Assembly: GCA_963978905.1 (NCBI GenBank)
Contig: OZ022258.1
Span: 59,225,638-59,289,637, forward strand
Length of the DNA: 64,000 bases
Reading direction: 5' to 3'
From: Trichostrongylus colubriformis
Taxonomy: Eukaryota; Nematoda; Chromadorea; Rhabditida; Trichostrongylidae
In this document: one piece after another, positions 59,808-64,000 of the stretch
Position numbering within the stretch: position 1 is the first letter of the stretch
Layout of the letters: the number at the start of each line of letters is the position of its first letter
Notes under the pieces: model-generated
Told to the model about the DNA's origin: nothing
What the model saw: only the letters and a program-made list of their open reading frames with translations
Database searches by the model: none
Program-made: the position numbers and the translations under genes

Positions 59808-60275
59808 ATTAAGTTGAACCATAATTTCTGTTACATTTTGACGAAAAATTTCAAATTTATTTTTCTTAATTTGTGTCTAACTTCAGTCAACAAAATATGT
59901 ACCATTATAATCAACAATATAATGCCAGCGAATAGGGAGATGACAGATGCCTTGCTTATAGAAGTCTGGGGATTTCTGGTTGAAGAAAGTCTGTAGGTCG
60001 ATTTTGAGATCATCCTCATCATTGAACTGCCGTCCGTCGGGGAAGTGGGTCAGAGATAGGAATAGGTGGTAGTCAGTTAGGGCCATGCCCGGAGATTACG
60101 GTGGACGGGGGAGCTTCGTTTAACCAAGGTCCTGGATCCTTTGACACGCCAACTTTGCCACATGTGGGTGAGCGTTGTCGTGGAGGAAGAAGTCTTGGTC
60201 CATTTTTCCGGCAAGTTTTGCCGCTCCGGTGTCCAATTGCCTGCAGTAGAGATCGGAAGTGGGTGTCGCCCCGCC
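59808..60275 (-). pseudogene. mariner 3' fragment, reverse orientation
   Basis: Degenerate terminal repeat (ttgaaccataatttctg) at the low end. Minus-strand translation gives FFLHDNAHPHVAK (second catalytic aspartate), MALTDYHLFLSL (third) and [17 protein letters not shown]. It carries stops after IQDLG and at the PP/SP position, the latter at the same codon as in the 14.4-kb copy. The 5' part is missing. Confidence 0.85.
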
Positions 60276-60504
60276 CACATGCATTGAAAATTTGATAATC
60301 AGCTGAAAACAGTCTAATTCAGTTCCAAAATGACCCAGACGTAGGGAGAAGTTGGGATAAGGTGGGTGAAACGATTTTGTGAAGCCTGCAAGAGCGGTGT
60401 GCGGAGCGTAAATCAAATAGGTTGATCTTAAGCAAAATAATTCCGTTCCAGCATGTCTCAAAAACTCCGCTCAACAAGGTATAGGTAGAGCATGACCGAG
60501 GAAA

Positions 60505-60574
60505 TCAGGGGCACAAGTAGACAATGTTACGCCCCGCCCACAGTGAGCGTAACATTGTCTACTTGTGCCCCTGA
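60505..60574. repeat. perfect 28-bp hairpin
   Basis: 60505-60532 and 60547-60574 are exact inverted copies around 14 nt (gacaatgttacgc ... gcgtaacattgtc in the core). The loop is ccccgcccacagtga. Confidence 0.9.
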
Positions 60575-60974
60575 TGTTGAAAACACTTTAATTCAGTTCC
60601 AAAATGGCCCAGACGTGTGGAGAATTTCGGAGAAGCCTGCAAAGGCGGTTCGCGGAGCGTAATTTGAATAGGCGGAGCTTAAACAAAAATTCATAAGTCC
60701 GTTCCAGCATGGCCTACAAACTCCGTTAAAGGAGGGATGGGAGCATGGGCGAAGAAACGAGAGGGAGTACAACAGACAGTGTTGGGTGATAAAGAGGTGA
60801 ATCGTCTGATTACATTTCAGCAAAATACTAATGGTGGTAAGCACGTAGTTATTGGAGCAGTTAAAGTTAAAATATAAAGAATAGGTACAAACACAGCAGC
60901 TGTGAAGAGCCCCTCCTAATGAACAAGTAATGGTAGAATTGTGCCGGCTTTGCTGAGGGGTAGATGTGCTCCAA

Positions 60975-61115
60975 CACCCGCGAAAATCGGCTCGCCGCGT
61001 TAGCGGCGAGCCGAGAGTCGCCCCCTATATGGGAGGCGGAGCCGGCTCTCGGGCCATCTTAGCCGGCCCGGACCAGTCGGATTGGCCGGCGTCAGCCGGC
61101 CAATCCGACTGGTGG
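60975..61115. repeat. GC-rich multi-hairpin element
   Basis: Two perfect stems: 60987-60998 with 61003-61014 (12 bp, loop gtta) and 61072-61090 with 61095-61113 (19 bp, loop gtca). A degenerate copy is at 32930-33115. Confidence 0.85.
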
Positions 61116-62080
61116 ATGTTTAAAGGGGTGCGACGGGTACATCAATGGTTGGTGATCCGAACCAATAACAGTTTATAAGATTCGATTAGGAGCGTCAAAA
61201 GGCCAGTGTCGCCATATCCGTTTCGCTCTACTGGCTAACAGTGGAATAATCACACTCACAGGTATGACAGGGTACGGGGACCTCAATGGTGACTTTTCAA
61301 GCGGCTTACAGGGGCTGATAAGAGCCATTAGGAAATGGAGAAGGGATAAAATCCAGTACAGCGCTTACTACTACTATGCCACTGCTATAGTAAATGTGCC
61401 TGATGCTCAGTACCATTGGGTGGGCATATTTTGTTTATGTTTTGATATCTGCTGCCGATGCATCGACCGCTAAATTGTCTAGCAAATAATGGTGCATAAC
61501 TTTCGATACCGCGATCGACATGGATGATCAGGATACTATCTAGTTTTGTAATAGCAAAGCAGCGATCCAATCTCTCACGCGATGCCAGCGACAATACTGA
61601 GAATCGACCGCTGGACTAAGTAGAATTCCAAATAGTGGTTCGTGTGTACATAAACGATAAGCATCGATAACTGGCACATGGGTCTACCACCAATATGTAG
61701 GAAATAGATGCTCAGCAAATGGTCAAATTGCTACCAGTTGATGCGGCTGAATCCAAAACTGTCGATCCCTAAATCAAACTCGCAATAGTGGCCACATCAG
61801 CCGAAGGGTTAACTGATGAGTGGGTTTATCCATGTTATTCCTGGACATTGATCGTCGATATCGTTGTAACAAAAGGTATGTATCGACCGCTAAGTCATCT
61901 GCACCTCTGAAAAATGATGACCCTTCCCAGCGGTGATGCGGTGATATCTTTGGTATCGGTTAATATCTATTACTCAGATTTAGAAAGTGGATGCTCAGCA
62001 AAAAGTCAACATGGACCATTCCCCCATTACATATTTCTATGTGTAATTCGCGCAGTACTGTGCGATAGCCACCTGGTTTC
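61116..62080 (+). repeat. dispersed repeat family T, copy 5 (with the empty palindrome site)
   Basis: Same blocks as copies 1 and 2. At 61171-61180 the sequence gtttataaga runs uninterrupted where copy 2 carries the 1378-bp palindrome. Confidence 0.8.
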
Positions 62081-62329
62081 TCAGCGTTTGCTGGCAAAAT
62101 TTGATGTAGGTGAAACCACTGGAACTATTAAAACCACCGATCCAGGGAGCCGTTTTAGCCGGATCAGTTTGGCTAGCTTCTATCGATTAGAAGAGCTCTT
62201 CTTGTTTATTTTCCTAAATTGATCCACTTCCCATGGAGCTTCGAATAGGGACCCCACAGATCGATAGAGCTTCGAACGCTTATTACAACTGTGAAAACTA
62301 AATGTGCAACGGGCTGTTCCGAAGCGATT

Positions 62330-62720
62330 TAGGAGGGGTCAAAGTTCGCCTGTGTTATCTCACTGGCGAGGCACTTTGCCATCAGCACGGCTGTTGCTGA
62401 GCTAGCAACGATCACTGTGGGTTACTGGTAGAGTCCCGGATCTGCAGAGTAAGGGAAGGTTGCTCCCTGCCGGAGAATTTTTTATGCATATTGTGTTTCA
62501 TTGTCTAAACGTTTACCGGAATAAATACGTTACGTTTACCGGAAGTTGGACCAAAAACTGGATTTTGCTGGAAATTTGCTCAGAGTGATAATTCGACCTA
62601 TTGTGCTCGAATATGATAATCTTTTTACGCAACAACGCCTAATTGTGGTACGGGAGTCTCTTCGACCTGGTATCCTTTCCTTGTGAGTAATGTTAGTAGT
62701 TATAAATAAAGTGGCAGAGT
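62330..62720 (-). repeat. foldback family A fragment, reverse
   Basis: ttacgcaacaacgcctaat, cctttccttgtgagtaatg and agttataaataaagtgg match, in reverse, 27530-27610 and the 6110-6640 copy. Confidence 0.65.
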
Positions 62721-62729
62721 ACATAGTGT

Positions 62730-64000
62730 ACTCCGAATACGGCAACTTACTCTTGGAATTGCACCGTACACTGTAACTGCTCTACATTATGTAGTGTTGA
62801 AACCAATACTGGGTAGCTGGAATTCCCTTAGTATCTATCGCGGTAGGTCGAGACATCGCTAAACTCATCGGGATGATCGATGCTTGGCTGAGGCGCTTTT
62901 TCTCATCGCCGTCGAAACACAAATGAGTTTCTGATAGTCACAAATATGCCGACGAAAAAGCCTTGCAATGAGTGCTGGTCAAAATTTTATGAAATGGTAA
63001 CTCGGGTGTCATCTAATCAATCAATTATCTAATTCAATTGTGCATCTCATTTCAGGTGTTTCCGTGGTATGTGACAACGAATGTGGCAGAACATTTTCAC
63101 AAAGAGATACATTCAGAAACAACAAGCTTATGTGGTTCCTGACCGCTTAAGATGATGGCGGTTAGCTGTGCTTCGGATCCGTCTGTGGTTCCAATGTGTG
63201 CTTTATACGTAGCCTCATCATCCCCGATTGCCATTCCCCTGCTTCGCGGCTATGCGTCAAGCCTGTCCAACTACTTCACTGCGTAACAACATTGCTTTCC
63301 TCAATGTGAATTGGCCAATAGAATTAATGGTGCGACAACCGCCTCCTCGAGTGACCTGGCTTAGCTAGAATTAGTTAGCGATGCAGTTCTGAAGCATCCC
63401 ATTTTTCTTTATGGCTCATCCTTCCTACTACATACACATGCGCGTTTCAGGAGACGAAAATACGCAGCAGGAAATCAGTTTTCTGCCCATTATCTCCTAC
63501 AACAGCCTAACTCCTTTCTCGTCCTTTCGGTGAAATAGGAAATAATTTGTAGGGAATGTTCCTATTCGAAAGGAAAACCGGCTGTTCCCTGCAGGAAGTC
63601 TAATGAAGTTGAGGTGACGATCGACACAAATAAATAACGCGAAAGAACTGAAACAAAAAGCGAAAATTACGGCTTCATTTTAGCTTGGTGTGCGTCACGT
63701 TGTAAGGTATAAGTGTGCGCATTAAATAATTGCAACCGAACAATATGCGGTAGACAAAGGAAGATATCAGTACAGTGATAAATGATGTGAACACACATCA
63801 GTGACATCGACGCAGTGACGATGTCTGACATCTGCAGCACACAGCCGTATGATTAACAGAACCGAAAGCAAATTTGTGGTGAGCAGAATGATGATCCACT
63901 GCGAGTTGTTTGACGATTCACAAGTTGGCACGAACGATCCTACAAAAAGAGACGGCGTAATGAAAAGGTGACGACGGGAGAGCATGGTCCCATGATGATG
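62730..64000. other. right end of window, no recognised feature
   Basis: Only unsupported short ORFs; no inverted-repeat ends or domains recognised. Confidence 0.4.

Larger units (their letters stand above)
59490..60800. repeat. block of related repeats (ggcggagcttaa family)
   Basis: ggcggagcttaaa..caaaaattcataa, ttccgttccagcatggcc and tctaattcagttccaaaatg recur at about 59520-59590/59705, 60310-60450 and 60590-60720. The block is interrupted by the mariner fragment at 59808-60275. Confidence 0.7.

Overview
The window looks like nuclear DNA of a parasitic nematode, most likely a strongylid (hookworm-like) worm. This is an inference from three things: small exons with T-rich/TTTCAG acceptors separated by long introns full of transposons; two genes of clear animal type with nematode-like intron structure; and mariner, piggyBac-like and BEL/Pao elements beside many short inverted-repeat elements. 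There is no operon, phage, CRISPR or bacterial signal.

Two host genes can be reconstructed. (1) Plus strand, 963-23322: the C-terminal nine exons of a TRIM9/TRIM67-class protein (C. elegans MADD-2 type): end of the coiled coil, COS box, fibronectin III domain, SPRY domain and stop codon. RING, B-boxes and the start lie upstream of the window. (2) Minus strand, 39350-29003: a complete calmodulin gene of five exons (450 nt, 149 residues, four intact EF-hands). The two genes converge, with 5.7 kb between their stop codons.

The rest is repeats. The TRIM9-like introns hold a reverse-transcriptase pseudogene (about 8.7-9.7 kb), a 1.94-kb foldback palindrome (11.9-13.8 kb), and a mariner with a piggyBac-like element inserted in it (14.4-15.75 kb). 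Between the genes lie a direct duplication (25.2-25.8 kb), a 290-bp inverted-repeat element (26.1 kb) and a second foldback (27.2-28.2 kb). Calmodulin introns hold a 0.9-kb element with about 60-bp inverted repeats (30.66-31.56 kb) and a 1378-bp palindrome (34801-36178) with mariner-like ends; the empty form of its insertion site is preserved at 61.17 kb. From 44.4 to 48.2 kb lies the 5' half of a decayed BEL/Pao retrotransposon: promoter, tRNA-Gly-type primer site, a leader with at least eight stem-loops, gag and protease. From 50 kb on, one dispersed repeat family dominates; one copy carries a 1175-bp (TCTG)n tract and a 145-bp minisatellite.

The most unusual structures are the stem-loop array in the BEL/Pao leader, where stems keep pairing despite sequence changes, and the 1378-bp palindrome built from regularly spaced small hairpins inside calmodulin intron 1. 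Exon borders were placed by reading frame, splice consensus and remembered family sequence; no database search or RNA data were available.
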